From Actinostola sp. cb2023 (lineage: Eukaryota > Cnidaria > Anthozoa > Actiniaria > Actinostolidae), in contig JAUJYZ010001151.1 of assembly GCA_033675265.1 (NCBI GenBank), positions 154,260 through 218,259 of the forward strand: a DNA stretch of 64,000 nucleotides. Direction: 5' to 3'. The translations under genes were made by a program, and so were the position numbers. The notes under the pieces are model-generated. The model saw only the letters and a program-made list of their open reading frames with translations, was not told the origin of the DNA and did not search any database. Positions 34,017-45,158 of this stretch are shown here, one piece after another (positions within the stretch are counted from its first letter, which is position 1; each line of letters opens with the position of its first letter).

Positions 34017-34532
34017 CGTTGCGAGCAGGGTTCGAACCTGCGCGGGAAAATCCCATTGGATTTCAAGTCCAACGCCTTTAAAAAGTGCCTATGAAACGAA
34101 AAAACAGATCCCGTTTTCATTTGCTACTACGATAGTTTAGTATTTGCTTGTTTACATGGCGTTAATAAAAAGTGAATTGAGCTTCAGGAACAGTTTATAT
34201 TTCGCGCACGAAGTTGAGCATTTTGGGTTTCAAAGTGCGACAATTCCCGCTCGGTCAAACTATAGAAATGTGACGTCAGGAGTTGTGCAAACAAAGGCAT
34301 ACACAACCTCTTGACGTCACCGAGCCATTGTCAAGGGCCCAGTCTCTTGTCGCACATTTTGGTTGAAAATTATAATTTTCGAACCGCGAAAAGAAAATGT
34401 TCGCACACTCAAAGTCGACGTTTAAATACAGCAAATGTTCAGAGAAAGACCAAACAACCATAATGTGTAATAAAACAAGGATCGACATTTTCGTTTCATG
34501 GGCACTTTTTAAAACCACCCCGCCATCGCAAC
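34017..34532 (-). pseudogene. tRNA-Ser(TGA) split by a MITE, partial unit 5
   Basis: The 3' two thirds (34017-34077) match tRNA-Ser(CGA) but with anticodon loop CTTGAAA, so the anticodon is TGA. The 5' acceptor and D arm lie at about 34512-34532 with changes (CCACCCCGCC). In between is about 435 bp of inserted DNA. It cannot give a tRNA. Confidence 0.9.
34078..34511. mobile_element. About 435-bp MITE inside the tRNA-Ser gene
   Basis: The ends are inverse copies of TTAAAAAGTGCC(T/C)ATGAAACG. They lie at the TTA of the D-arm sequence CCTTAACCA, so a TA or TTA duplication is likely. Non-coding interior; an inner inverse pair of TGACGTCA-type words is near 34270-34320. Confidence 0.75.
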
Positions 34533-34676
34533 CCTTCATATACCAACTCCAATTGTAATACAATTACATGAACTTAATTACTTTAATTAACAAACGAAAG
34601 AACAAGAAATAAACGAATGGACAACGAAAATACTAACTGTACGCGGTAATTTCAATATGAAAGCATTACCGCGGTT

Positions 34677-34909
34677 CTCAGCTCAGTATTATGTGAACTC
34701 AGACATTCAAACAGTCGGCTGGGACTTGGTTTTTCGCTTCTGTCAATCGCAAATTCAAAACACAAACATTCTTCGACGAAATGATCCATAATTTAGCTCA
34801 AAATCATATTTGGTTTCCATTTGGTGGGTCTTCTGGCTTTTATTTTACAGAAGCGAAAAACCAAGTTCCAGCCGACTGCTTGAATGTCTGAGTTCGCATA
34901 ATACTGAGA
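34677..34909. mobile_element. 233-bp foldback
   Basis: The left arm CTCAGTATTATGTGAACTCA...CGGCTGGGACTTGG is mirrored by CCAAGTTCCAGCCG...TGAGTTCGCATAATACTGAG. The loop of about 100 bp is AT-rich. Confidence 0.75.
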
Positions 34910-35159
34910 GTCGCAGTAACCCGGCATTGTACGTTATAATTAGTTCAAGAACGAACACATTTACCTGAAAAGTTCACTCTCGAGTAATGTCGAAAATAGT
35001 TGCAGGAGGAAAATTCATCAGTAAATTTGAATTTTCACAATTGATATGCGTTGCACATCTAAAATAAAAGCTTATTAAAATTATATTTGTGGTTGCATTG
35101 CGTTGTATTTTTAAATAAATTGAAATTGTTAGTACGTCTGTTGAGATAAAAATATTAAT

Positions 35160-35232
35160 TGGTCCGTATGGGTCTCGAACCCATGACCTTAGCGTTATTA
35201 GCACCACGCTCTGCCGACTGAGCTAACGGACC
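35160..35232 (-). tRNA. tRNA-Ile(AAT)
   Basis: 73-nt tRNA with acceptor GGTCCGT/ACGGACC. The D arm is GCTCAGTCGGCAGAGC, anticodon AAT lies in CTAATAA, and the T arm is ATGGGTTCGAGACCCAT. Single copy, not part of the Ser/Thr unit. Confidence 0.97.
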
Positions 35233-35686
35233 AACCATTATTGATATGTTATATTTAATAGTTGTATTAGAAAAAATATAGACCGAAGAAAGAAAAAAAA
35301 TAGTACGAGCCGAAATCACGTAACAACCGACAGGTCCAAATTTTGACAACAAAAATATGAATTGGTGATTTCGGCTCGATCAATTTCCTTCTTACTTCGT
35401 CAGAACATTACTAGGGACCTCAAAAGGCTGTTCACGAAGTTTAAAAAAAATCGTACGAGGGGATAACGCTTGGCAGCGGTTTTAGTGAAAATAGTGTCGT
35501 TTGAATATCAGCTGGCATTCACAAACGCGGCTTACAATGATAATTTTGAATACACTGTCCAAAAGCAGAATAGTTGAATTAGTATTTGTGTTAAGCACAC
35601 TAAAATCCAAGCAATATTGACGCGGAGCGAGCGAGTTAAAAAATACGGCAAACCGGTCATTCATTATGCGGGAACCACCTTTTAAA
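35233..35686. other. Unassigned sequence
   Basis: No gene seen. An inverse pair GAGCCGAAATCAC / GTGATTTCGGCTC lies at 35307-35319 and 35366-35378. Confidence 0.4.
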
Positions 35687-36641
35687 AACACGAAGACGCA
35701 CTATAAAAGGAGAGGTACCTAAGGTAAGTTCGTTGGATCTGTCAATCAAATCTACCGAGACGTCACAGAGAGAGGATCTCAAGAACTGAAAGCTCTATAA
35801 ATCAATCAAATGAACAAGAAACTGGAAATAAGTACTAAAACGCACATGGATAATTTTTGTTGTACAATTCACTATCACTTTTCACTTTGGTAAAATAAAA
35901 TTCTTATGGTAATTTGAACTGGAACCGTTATAGCCGTTTTGAAGTCGCACGGCTCTAGTATTCCGCTTATAACTTATCGTTTCTTTCGTAGGTTAAAATT
36001 TACCCGCCAAGACATGGAAATGCCACTTGCGAATTAAATATACTCACAGCATTTTTTCGAAACCTTACCGGCCTTTACCATAAAAGTACAGAGATGTACA
36101 AATGCTCGACACTTTTACCTCGTACTGAACAAGACGCCATCGCGGCGAACGACGTCGTTCGTCTTGTTATGGTGACGACGAAGACTTGTGTAATGAAAAC
36201 AATACTCTTGTCGCTTTATGTAGAATTGACCGAACATAGTTTTTTGCTTGGAAATGCTTATTACAGGCAAAGAGGATTTCGCTTCATGAATTTGTAGGCC
36301 TGGATAAGAAGTACGGATGTTGATTGTTGTGATAAATGGCGCGCGAAATTCAAAACATTATTAGGTACGCGTGGTGCGACTGAAAATCGTATAGATAACT
36401 ATCGAATACGAAAAATATTGACACGTCCGTCTATTATAACTGTTTTAGACCTAAATTTACAATTTATTCATCGACTTTGCTGTTGAAATGTGACTTTATT
36501 TATTTATTATTATTATTTATTAAGAACATTATTTTACCCCGTTGTTCAGCCATGTTCAACCATTGTCCGCCATATTCAAACTCATTATTATTCAATAAAT
36601 TGTGGGCGGAGCGATGCCCTTTTATAGTGCGTCTTCGTGTT
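35687..36641. mobile_element. 955-bp element with 24-bp inverted ends
   Basis: AACACGAAGACGCACTATAA...GG at the left end and its exact inverse at the right end. The interior is AT-rich with only short frames. AT-rich target, duplication not resolved. Confidence 0.7.
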
Positions 36642-37341
36642 TAAGTGTTAGCAGAAGCACGATACAAAGGGGATACCAACTTATATAGCAGACTATTCGC
36701 AACACTCATAATGATATGCGAAGTTCTCAAACTCATTAATAATTCAGGATTTGAGACTCAAGACACAAAATCAATTATTATGTTGGGCGCGGACTGTGCT
36801 GTGCTCAGTTTTTCCAGCGGATCGCTGAAAGGGAACTCTGTTTTTTTCTTTGGCAATACGACTCACGCGAAATCCAGTATCCAGCCACCAATGCTGACGT
36901 TGAGTCTGCAGATAAGCCACCGCCTCCAACAAATCCGGCAGCAAATCCTGAGATCAAACGCCGAGCAATAAGCTAGTGTGTACAGCTAGCGGAGCAAGAT
37001 TTTGCCGGGTCATCGCTTAATTTGTAGCGTAAGTCCTTCGATCTGTTTAGTCGTTTGATGATTGCAAATGGAAACCGAGTTTGCAAGTTTCTGGCGGTAC
37101 AAGAAGCTGCAAAGAGTGTAAGGATTTACTAGAGATTTTGAGTAGAAACAACTCATCAGTCTGAGTAAAACGATTATTTACTCGAATATTTGAGTACAAA
37201 CTACTCAAAAATCAGTCCAATTTATATTATCAAATTTGTAAAATACGTACGTGCATGTAATGTATGTTTGACAAACTTTTAGGATTGCATCTGAATTTAT
37301 AAAATTCATATTGTGCATCATCAATATTAACTATAATTATT
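36642..37341. other. Unassigned, one 108-codon frame
   Basis: An open frame at 36645-36971 (plus) has no recognisable motif and is not recorded as a gene. AT-rich. Confidence 0.3.
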
Positions 37342-37472
37342 GGTTATTCCATGGTTTTCTATGGAATACGGTCGGCAATTTCACTCAAAAATTATATTAT
37401 TTGGTAAATAATATAATTTTGGATTTTGAGTGATATTTCCGCCTGTATTCCATAGAAAACCACGGAATAACC
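37342..37472. mobile_element. 131-bp foldback
   Basis: GGTTATTCCATGGTTTTCTA and its near-exact inverse form the ends. The centre AATTATATTATTTGG is also inverted. Confidence 0.75.
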
Positions 37473-37646
37473 ATATTATCCTATTTTCAGCGGTCTTTCC
37501 CACTATATAAGCTAGCATGTATACAAATTAGCCCACTTCAGTCGTACAGGCAGCATGTCTAACCCGTTTGTACACTGAGAAGAACATCGCCCAGCCTTTG
37601 CCTGGATCTCTTGCTGGTGCTGCTCAAAAAGTGAAACAAACTTTAA

Positions 37647-38873
37647 GAGTGTATCCATGAGTGTGGACCAGGCAGTCGTGACACATGACATCTCTCTGAT
37701 CTCAATGAAACTAAACCAGAAGAAAGCCCTCACCTGAAAACTCATACTGCCAAAGTATGACATTTTTTGATTATTTCAGGGGGGAGTTAGACCACCCCCC
37801 CTCGTTTCTGCAGGGGAAGGACTGAATTTCCATAGCAAAATAATACCTACTTCACACACCTCTCTTTCCCTCCATTTACAATCAATTCAGTTCTTACTTT
37901 CCCTGAGGAATAAATGGTCCTTTAGCAGCTTACAGGGGAGACTACAGTCGCATGACTGTAATACCTGTCAATTGGGGTCTGTCAATCAATATACTGTCAC
38001 ACAACTGATTTGTGTGAAGTCAAAAACCCAAATATTTGACCTCAAATATCTCGAATGAGAAACCTTGTGCAAACCCCAAAACACTTTTCTGTGTTAGATC
38101 TACCCTTCAACTATGAATAACTGAAATAAAATGTTTGGGATATATTTTAGTCTTGGCACAATGTGTCACAGCAGGAGTCAACCCAAACAGTAAAATTGTT
38201 ACCTACTTACAGCGAAAAGCTCGCAACTTACATCTCATAATCAATAAACTAACTCTTTTTCCATGCTTAATCTCGTTTATTAACAACCACTTTCCTTGTA
38301 CAATACTCAAATATGAGTTATTATTTGAAAGAACAGCAGTCGCTGTTGCAATATCAACTCTAAATTGCACAAACGATTAGATGCAACAATGAGTATTTTG
38401 TAATCATTCGATCCTATGTCATTTCAATACAAAAACATTATTGCTGAGTGAATAAGACTTACATATGTTGCTCACCGACGTACGTTCCTTGGTCTCTGTC
38501 GTCCAAATCAATAAGATCGCAATTGTTGACTTCATCACACGTTTCTGGTTGAAATTGGAGAATGCCATTACATCTTCTGAACATTTTGTTGTCAACCGTC
38601 TAATGTTGAAGGCCGAGCTTCGTTACTCATTTAGCTTTGTCTTGGTAGTACAAATACAATTCCTACATCTTTACTACAGTTTTGCGAAGATTTACGACAT
38701 TTCTTTCCTGACAAACTTGCGCTGCACTGGATTGCGTGACCAGTATTTGGTCAGCGGTATCTCACATATACAGGTAGCCCATGACACAAAAATAAAGGAA
38801 ATGGCCGTTTTCGCATGGAAATGATATATAAAATCAATGAATGTTTTTGTACGTTTTATTCCCATTTTGAATC
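37647..38873 (+). repeat. Left inverted arm of the TTAA element
   Basis: Starts at the TTAA. Includes runs of G and C at about 37780-37800 and frames at 38135-38380 and 38465-38824. These frames reappear unchanged in the right arm, but I see no known domain in them. Confidence 0.88.
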
Positions 38874-38912
38874 CATGAGAACATAACAAAAAGTATTGAA
38901 TAAGAGCCTTTA

Positions 38913-39623
38913 GAGAGCTTCAGATTCGACTACGAGTACAGGGCCGGACACACGGTGCAGCATTGCGCGCAATTGCACGCAACACGTATTGTTGCAGCGT
39001 GTGTCCACCTCTGCAACATGTTGCGCGCAATGTTGCAGAAGTAGAATTGAGTCCTACTTCTGCAACATTGCGAGCAACAAATTACGTCGTATTAGCGCGC
39101 TAGTCATTAGCGCGCAACATGTTGCAGAAGCACAGGCAGCCCAACCATTCCTTTTAAGGCTACTAAATAATTTAATAAAATGATATTTGCGTCTTTTAAT
39201 TTTTTGATGGGTTTCCTGTGGTAGATCGCACGCGCGCAATATATAGGTAGATATGTTGGGTTCCCTGTGTTGAGTACCGTATAATGTTGGGCTCCCTGTG
39301 CGCATCCCGCGCGTCCCGCAATAGCAAAAATAACACTGATCTTTAATTATTTCTTATCACAACAAGAAGAACAATTATTAAAGGAGATGTTATTGAGTGT
39401 TCTAGATTTAAAAGACCGAAATATTTAGTCAAAATGTCTCACTCAAAACTCGTACTCTAGACAACGAGTTTTGCGAGAAATCTTGTCGAAGTCGAAACGA
39501 CGACGACGAGCTCGAGATTTTCAAGCTGGCGTGACAATGTCACGGCTTTACGCATGCGCACTAATCGTACTGGCGAAAAATCGTACTCGTAGTCGTACTC
39601 GTAGTCGACTGGCTGAAGCTCTC
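38913..39623. mobile_element. 711-bp TA-flanked MITE inside the TTAA element
   Basis: The ends GAGAGCTTCAG...CGACTACGAGTAC and the inverse are bounded by TA (38911-38912, 39624-39625). Inside are GTTGCAGAAG / GCGCGCAA palindromic words (38950-39130) and repeats of the CCTGTG family. Confidence 0.7.
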
Positions 39624-40660
39624 TAATACTCCAGTTTCACGTTGTTTAGATATGACCGCTGTCCTTGACAAAATACGAATTTGTACAGGCATAGCCTCCA
39701 TTCAGAAACCAGTCCGTGCAATTCAAAAATGTTTCTATTGTTTTATGTCAACATTTTTTCGTGTTCTTGTTGACATTTGCGTCTTTTTTTGATGGATTTC
39801 CTGTGGTAGAGCGCGCGCGCGCATTACGTATTATAGTGGGCTTCCTGTGTTGAGTAAGGTATAATGTTGGGCTTCCTGTGTGCATCCCGCGCGTCCCGCA
39901 GTATATGTGTATACACATTGCTGCGGGCGCATTCCACAGGACGTACACAGGGATCCCAACAGGGATCCCTGTGTGACAGGGATCCCAACCTTACTCAACA
40001 CAGGAAGCCCAATATAAGACGTATTGCGTGCGCGCTCTACCACAGGAAACCCATCAAAAAAAATACACGCGCATACAAAAATATTTTTATTAATAATAAA
40101 AATAGCAGTGATAACAACCTCGAATTACACAGGTGATTATAGAAAATCAAGCGCGCTGATTGGTCGAGACTATTTCTCGATAGTTACCTACAGCGTTTTG
40201 ACAAAATGGAAATATGAAATAAAGAATGATTTTCTTTAAAATGCTTATTTATTTTTATTTTTTCAAATAATCACCTGTGTAATTCTACTAAAACAATTAG
40301 TCACCTCAGGCTCAGTGAATAGCAATGATAATAACCTCGACTTCGTCTCGGTTATTATTCACCGATATTCACCTCGCCTTTGGTGACTAATTGTTAATTA
40401 GTAGCCTCAAAAACAATGGTTGGGCTGCCTGTGGTGGAACCACGAGCGTAGCGATCGTTTCTGAGGCTAGTTATAATTATTAAAAACATATTTACATGCG
40501 CGCGTCTTTTTTTGATGGGTTTCCTGTGTACATTGTGCGGGCGCATCCCGCAGGACGCACATAGGGATCCCAACATAGGACGTTACTCAGCACAGGGAGC
40601 CCGACATATACATGCGCGCGCGCGCTCTACCACTGGGAACCCATCAAAAAAGACACAAAT
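39131..40660. repeat. Cluster of GGGYTNCCTGTG words in both orientations
   Basis: At least 13 copies of GGGYTNCCTGTG or its inverse occur, for example GGGTTTCCTGTGG, GGGTTCCCTGTG and GGGCTTCCTGTG. Many lie next to GCGCGCGC and TTTTTTGATGG words. CACAGGCAGCCCAACCATT at 39131 has inverse copies ending at 40433 and 45441, suggesting nested element ends. Confidence 0.65.
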
Positions 40661-40881
40661 ATCATTTTATTAACACCGCGGCAAAACGTCTGCGCATGCG
40701 CTAGTGTTCGAAGTTCCATTTCAAGATGGCGTCTGGATCATTGTTGATGATTTTAGTGGTTTATTGCAAAAAATTGCCAGAAAGCGTGTCAATAGAATTT
40801 GAAAAGCTATTTAAGAATACATAAGACATTCATTTGTAACCAAAGACTTTATTTTGGAGGCCTAAAAAGTCGAAAAAGTGA

Positions 40882-41780
40882 CTAAAAGGAGCCAAATGTG
40901 AGGGAGCACATGTTAAAGTTTGGGCAAAGGAGCCCTTTTATCTGCGTTAGGAATCCTTCAATTTGTTGGATTGGTGACATGCCAAGCATGGCTCCAAGCT
41001 CAGAATGTGGATGGCTGTCCATTATGTAAATGTTGCCTCGTCTTCCAACTAAACACACAGTCATTCCGTTCATGATAACTATTGCTGCTGTGTGATGTTC
41101 GTTGTTAAGTCTGGGTAAATAAAATGCCAAAGAGCTCTGTGGTACATCAGGATTAGTGGTCGTGATGGAAAGATCAAGTGTTTCTTCTAGTTTAACAGTG
41201 CCAAGCTGTGGACGAAGATGATCATAGGCTTCAGTGACGCTAAACAATGGTGCTTGACCGGAAGATCGAGTGGCACTGTCATAGAGCTGATTTCCTCTGT
41301 GCATCGAAGAAATAAACTGTGGCACCCATGTAACAGAGAGTGGATCAGTACCAGGATGACTTGTTATGAAGGATTTTGCCACAATCATTGCAATAAATGT
41401 GCATGCATTTGATCCATTTCTACCAAAGAGCGTGGATTGTGATAGTTCATGTGAAAGTAACCAAAACGTGAGTGTCCCAATGTTGATTTTTTTGATATTT
41501 ACACGTACTTGTGAAGGATGGCTTTGGCTTACTTGTGGAGATGGATGACTTACTTGTGGAGATGGATGACTTACTTGTGGAGATGGATGACTTACTTGTG
41601 GAGATGGATGACTTACTTGTGGAGATGGATGACTTACTTGTGGAGATGGATGACTTACTTGTGGAGATGGATGACTTACTTGTGGAGATGGATGACTTAC
41701 TTGTGGAGATGGATGACTTACTTGTGGAGATATAGAGGTAGGACATGGCCTACATGTAGGTTGTATTACATTAAATTTAG
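40882..41780 (-). CDS. C-terminal exon: SPQVSHP repeats and papain-fold peptidase-like domain
   Basis: Downstream part of the gene, in a different frame from the RING exon. It begins with about ten copies of a 7-residue SPQVSHP repeat. Then comes a roughly 200-residue domain with GSNACTFIAMIVAKSF and later GNIYIMDSHPHSELGAM. A Cys after a small-residue turn and an Asp-x-His motif at the end of a strand are the layout of OTU-like and herpesvirus-tegument-type (C76) deubiquitinases. This is inference from pattern, not from homology search. The stop codon is at 40882, close to the gene end. Counted from the first residue of the open frame at 41847, the Cys is near residue 149 and the Asp/His near 277/279. 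Confidence 0.5.
41526..41733 (-). repeat. Ten 21-bp repeats, each with a GTAAGT donor
   Basis: The unit on the minus strand is TCTCCACAAGTAAGTCATCCA, which reads SPQVSHP. Each unit holds GTAAGT, the ideal animal 5' splice hexamer. Confidence 0.92.
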
Positions 41781-42251
41781 TGAGTTCACTGTTGATATGT
41801 GATCCCAAGCTGATGATTGGTAGTAGGCAGGGTCTGTGGCATTGCAAAGACTAACATTAGTATCTGTGTCATCATCGTCAACAGGTGTACTGGATGAGCG
41901 TGAAGATGAGTGATTAGTTGGCAGAAGAAGACTGTGATTAAAAGCTGCTGCAAGTTCATCAATTGTTTTGGAGAGATTTGGAGAACAGATGGGACATTTA
42001 TCACCAGCAAGACTATAGCAAGATGTATGTATTGTGTGAAAACAGGCTAGTCTGATTGCTTTAGACAAGGAGTCTGTTACTTGACATTCGGCGAAGTCAC
42101 ACATTAATGATTCATTAGGCTTGCTTTCTGGATTGCTTTTGGTGTATTTGTATGCTAGAGGTAGTGCTTTAGTGTCAACTATTGTATCAAAGGTGTGAAG
42201 GTAGAATTTTGGCTCTTGTTTCTTTCTTCTTGAGTTCAAATCTTGTGAAAC
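41770..42251 (-). CDS. RING-finger exon
   Basis: Follows the upstream exon in phase after removal of a 69-base intron. Its frame (about 157 residues) has Cys and His spaced C-x4-C-x13-C-x-H-x2-H-x2-C-x7-C-x2-C, within CDFAEC, ACFHTIHTSC and CPIC. This is the eight-ligand pattern of a RING or RING-like finger. RING domains usually recruit E2 enzymes. An acidic Asp/Thr stretch follows. The frame ends at 41766, so reaching the peptidase part needs a frameshift near 41775-41800 or an unusual intron. Confidence 0.6.
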
Positions 42252-42320
42252 CTAAAAGTAAGACATAAACATGAACTGATTGTACAAATATACTTAAAAT
42301 ATTTTATTGAATATAAATAC
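42252..42320 (-). other. 69-base intron
   Basis: On the minus strand CAAAGCAG|GTATTTATA opens and CTTACTTTTAG|GTTTC closes the intron. Splicing joins LGKSKQ to VSQDLNSRRKK in phase 0. AT-rich, with a good polypyrimidine tract. Confidence 0.75.
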
Positions 42321-43466
42321 CTGCTTTGATTTTCCAAGGTTCTGACCAATCCTTTTTATCAACAAAAGTATTTTACCTTTGCAGCTTTCCCTGCCACCAC
42401 AGATATATCTTTTTTCTGAATTTCCTCTTGTGTATTGATTGGCGAAGTGATCTTGAAAACTTTTGTTTGACTTGGAGGCAGCAATAATAGTTGCTTTGTT
42501 TTGAATTTCTTGTGCACTGTTATGTTTTTGTATATTTCTACGAAGGACGCCATTCCAAATTTCTACCTTTTTTTCAGTAATGAGTACCATCCACAGCTTT
42601 TTTAGGTTGTAATATGCAGGAAAGAACATTTTGTGATAACAGAGGTCGCTTAACATTGAAAGTGTAGAACGATCATAGTGCTTTCGTTTCCAGATAATGA
42701 ACAAAACTAGCAATCGTAGCATAGTAGCAATGTAGCAGTCTAAGTCCCCAGAACGAAATGTGACTGGGTAATGGTAGAATGATATGGGAATAACTTCATC
42801 AAGCAGGTGAAGAAAACATGCATACTCAATATCCTTACAAAGTTTGAATTTTGCCAGAACTTTAGAACGGATTTTGAGCCAACCTAGGAAAACAGCAGTG
42901 ATCAACAAGTGAATGCGAAATGGCTTTGGTTTTGTAGGAAGATCTGACCCAAATATGTCTTTGTAGACTTTCGCCAAGATGAAATGATACATTTTTAAAA
43001 CATCTTCTTGAAGATTAAGAAATACATGAAAAGGACCTTGTTCAGGTATGATGGAGAGAAAGTTAGAATTCTCATTAAGTTCTTGTGCAATTATTTTCTT
43101 TTGGTAATACCAGGTTGGCCAGTCACCTGGGGCAGGGAGAACAAATTTTTGTAAATATTGATGAAGATCCGGAGCGCATTCTAGAACATGACAAAGAGCT
43201 TTTTTATAATCCTCCATACTTTTGAGTGGTTGTTCAAATTCATCTATTAGTAGAGTGGTTTCCAAAGTACAAAGATCATCATGAGATAAACCAGAATAAA
43301 CTCTGAAATGATAGAAGAAATGGCCAATGGTCAGTCTTATTAATTTTAAAAGCTTGTTGAACAAAAAGTTGAAACATTTAGCAGCATTGAAAAGTAAACA
43401 TTCATTTGGCAGTTTTTCTTCCCAAGACAAGGCTCCTTTGAATTTGAAAAACTCTAATTGTATCAT
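42321..43466 (-). CDS. Transposase-like core exon of the TTAA element
   Basis: About 380 residues without a familiar domain name. Landmarks are APGDWPTWYYQKK near residue 118 and SIIPEQGPFHVFLNLQEDVL near 145. PTKPKPFRIHLLITAVFLGW is near 180, KDIEYACFLHLLDEVIPI near 215, and KKVEIWNGVLRRNIQKHN near 303. The order Asp...(Gly-Pro-His)...Glu, with a VE..H/N..LR helix at the end, resembles large uncharacterised proteins of cnidarian mobile elements and may be a DDE-type nuclease. That is inference from memory of the pattern. Long and intact, so the element may be young. Confidence 0.5.
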
Positions 43467-43499
43467 AATTTCCATGAATGAGATTGAATATTACCAGAA

Positions 43500-43775
43500 A
43501 TAATACTTGAAATAATACCTTAATTCTTTCAGCTGATGTTGGATATCTGTTGGGCTTATATTTTGATTTTGATTTTGTTTTCCCATATAAGTATTATTCA
43601 TTTGGTTCTTGTTGTCTTCAATCAAGTGGTGAATGTATTCACTCGCTATTCCTCCTCTACAAAGTGTTTCTGTACATTCAGCACCAACAAGCTTGATTTG
43701 GCTATGTTGTAAACATCCACTAGGTATTTCCACTGCTGGTACACTTGGATGTACATCTAGCAGGCTAGATGCCAT
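43500..43775 (-). CDS. Candidate upstream exon, function unknown
   Basis: ATG at 43775 and about 90 codons, ending near KELR where a GT follows. A simple GT-AG join to the core exon does not keep frame with the acceptors I see, so the model is uncertain. No motif is recognised beyond a Cys-rich patch. Confidence 0.35.
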
Positions 43776-43799
43776 GTGTGTAGCAATGGAAAGTTTTTA

Positions 43800-44640
43800 A
43801 TCTGATGGCATTCTAATTGTCAAAATATTATGGAAGTCATCCAGTAGGTTTATCATCAGAAATCCTCCCTAAAAGAGAACCTGCATATTAATGGATAGGC
43901 TACATGTACATGTTATAGACCACATTTACATACTTTCCAGCTCTTTCCGTCTTTCTTCTCTTCTCTCTACATTTCATCCCCCCACAAATTCACACTCTCC
44001 CCCAGTCCCCATATCCCAATGTCACCAACGCTGGTCCGAATACCTTGCAAAACCCATCGCACTGGCTTAATCAGTCGATCAACAAAAGAACTATCTTTCT
44101 TTCCCAAAAACGTTTATATTGATTAAATCAGAATAAAGGGTTAGTGTAGGTGAAATATAGTATTTTACAATTATTAATATTAACGACCAAATATTTTAAG
44201 TAATTTTATTCTTTTTTTATTTATTTCAACTGTAGGCTTTGCTTAATTATTTATTTATTAATATCATTATAGACAGGGTTAGATAGGTGTCCCCAATTAG
44301 TTTACTGTCATGTAGACTAGGTATTATTGACACACTAATAAAGTTGTTGTTATTATTATTAAATAAATTATTATTATTATTATTAAGCTTATTTATTTTT
44401 AGTAGAGTGCAATTTAGAAAAGTGTGAAATAGTACTAATTTTAAATAGTACTAAATAGTGCTATTTCTATTGTTTTCTATTGTTTCATTAGTGCTATTTA
44501 GTACTAATTAGTTATTTAGTTTTCAAGCTTTTCTAAATTGCACTCTAACAAAACTTAATTTATGAATATATAATTTTCTTTTCTATATTTAATATTATCA
44601 TTTAGTATTTCAATTATTTACTTATTCATTTGTAAAGTAC
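43800..44640. other. AT-rich intronic region with a foldback
   Basis: No gene. Holds TTA-rich stretches and a 143-bp foldback at 44404-44546 (AGAGTGCAATTTAGAAAAG and inverse). Confidence 0.5.
44404..44546. mobile_element. 143-bp foldback, AGAGTGCAA ends
   Basis: Inverse ends plus inner AGTACTAAATAGTGCTATTT words shared with 22080-22340 and 53590-53660. Confidence 0.7.
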
Positions 44641-44699
44641 GGTTTATATGCCACAGCTTTTATACCGAGTAATAAATAGAAATAGAATAGAAAACAAAC

Positions 44700-45158
44700 C
44701 TTGTTCGGTGTTCTTTTTCGAGGTGGTTCATACAATGGGTGAGTTCGAAATGATAGCTCCGCGTTGTCTTTGCAGTTATTGCACCAGCGAGAACCTGGCT
44801 TGTAACTTGGCGTATTTGCCCCCACACTATCAAACACAGTGTACAATCTTTTTGGGATATTGTGTTTGTGCAACTTGTCTGAATGGTTTTCCCTGGGACA
44901 GGAACATCGATGATTTCGCTTGTGTATCTCATCCAAGTGGTATCGGCAAACTAAAGAGTTTACCGGCAGCTGAGCACTCCTTCCGAGGTCCTCATTTAAG
45001 GAATATAACTTGCCTTTGCACTGCCTGTCTTGTCGTGTCTTTGTACTGAGTATACATTGTCTCGTAAAATTGTTTTCATTCATTGACTTCACGACGGCGA
45101 AAACTAAAACAAAGGCCAGTGCAGTCACGGCATTTCGTGTCACGGCACTACGTATCAT
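44700..45158 (-). CDS. Candidate first exon, Cys/His-rich
   Basis: Open frame on the minus strand with ATGs at 45158 and 45083. Paired metal-ligand residues appear in LVCRYHLDEIHKRNHRCSCP and SRWCNNCKDN, as expected for a zinc-binding DNA-recognition region at the start of a transposase. The frame reaches a donor site (AACAAG|GTTTGT at 44700). The first 25 residues after the upper ATG are hydrophobic, so the lower ATG is more likely for a nuclear protein. The link to the downstream exons is inferred from position and strand. Confidence 0.4.

Noticed and set aside
38465..38824. Conserved 119-residue gene, because an identical frame exists at 46808-47167
   Set aside because: The identity is explained by the two inverted arms of one element. 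No domain or codon bias supports a protein.
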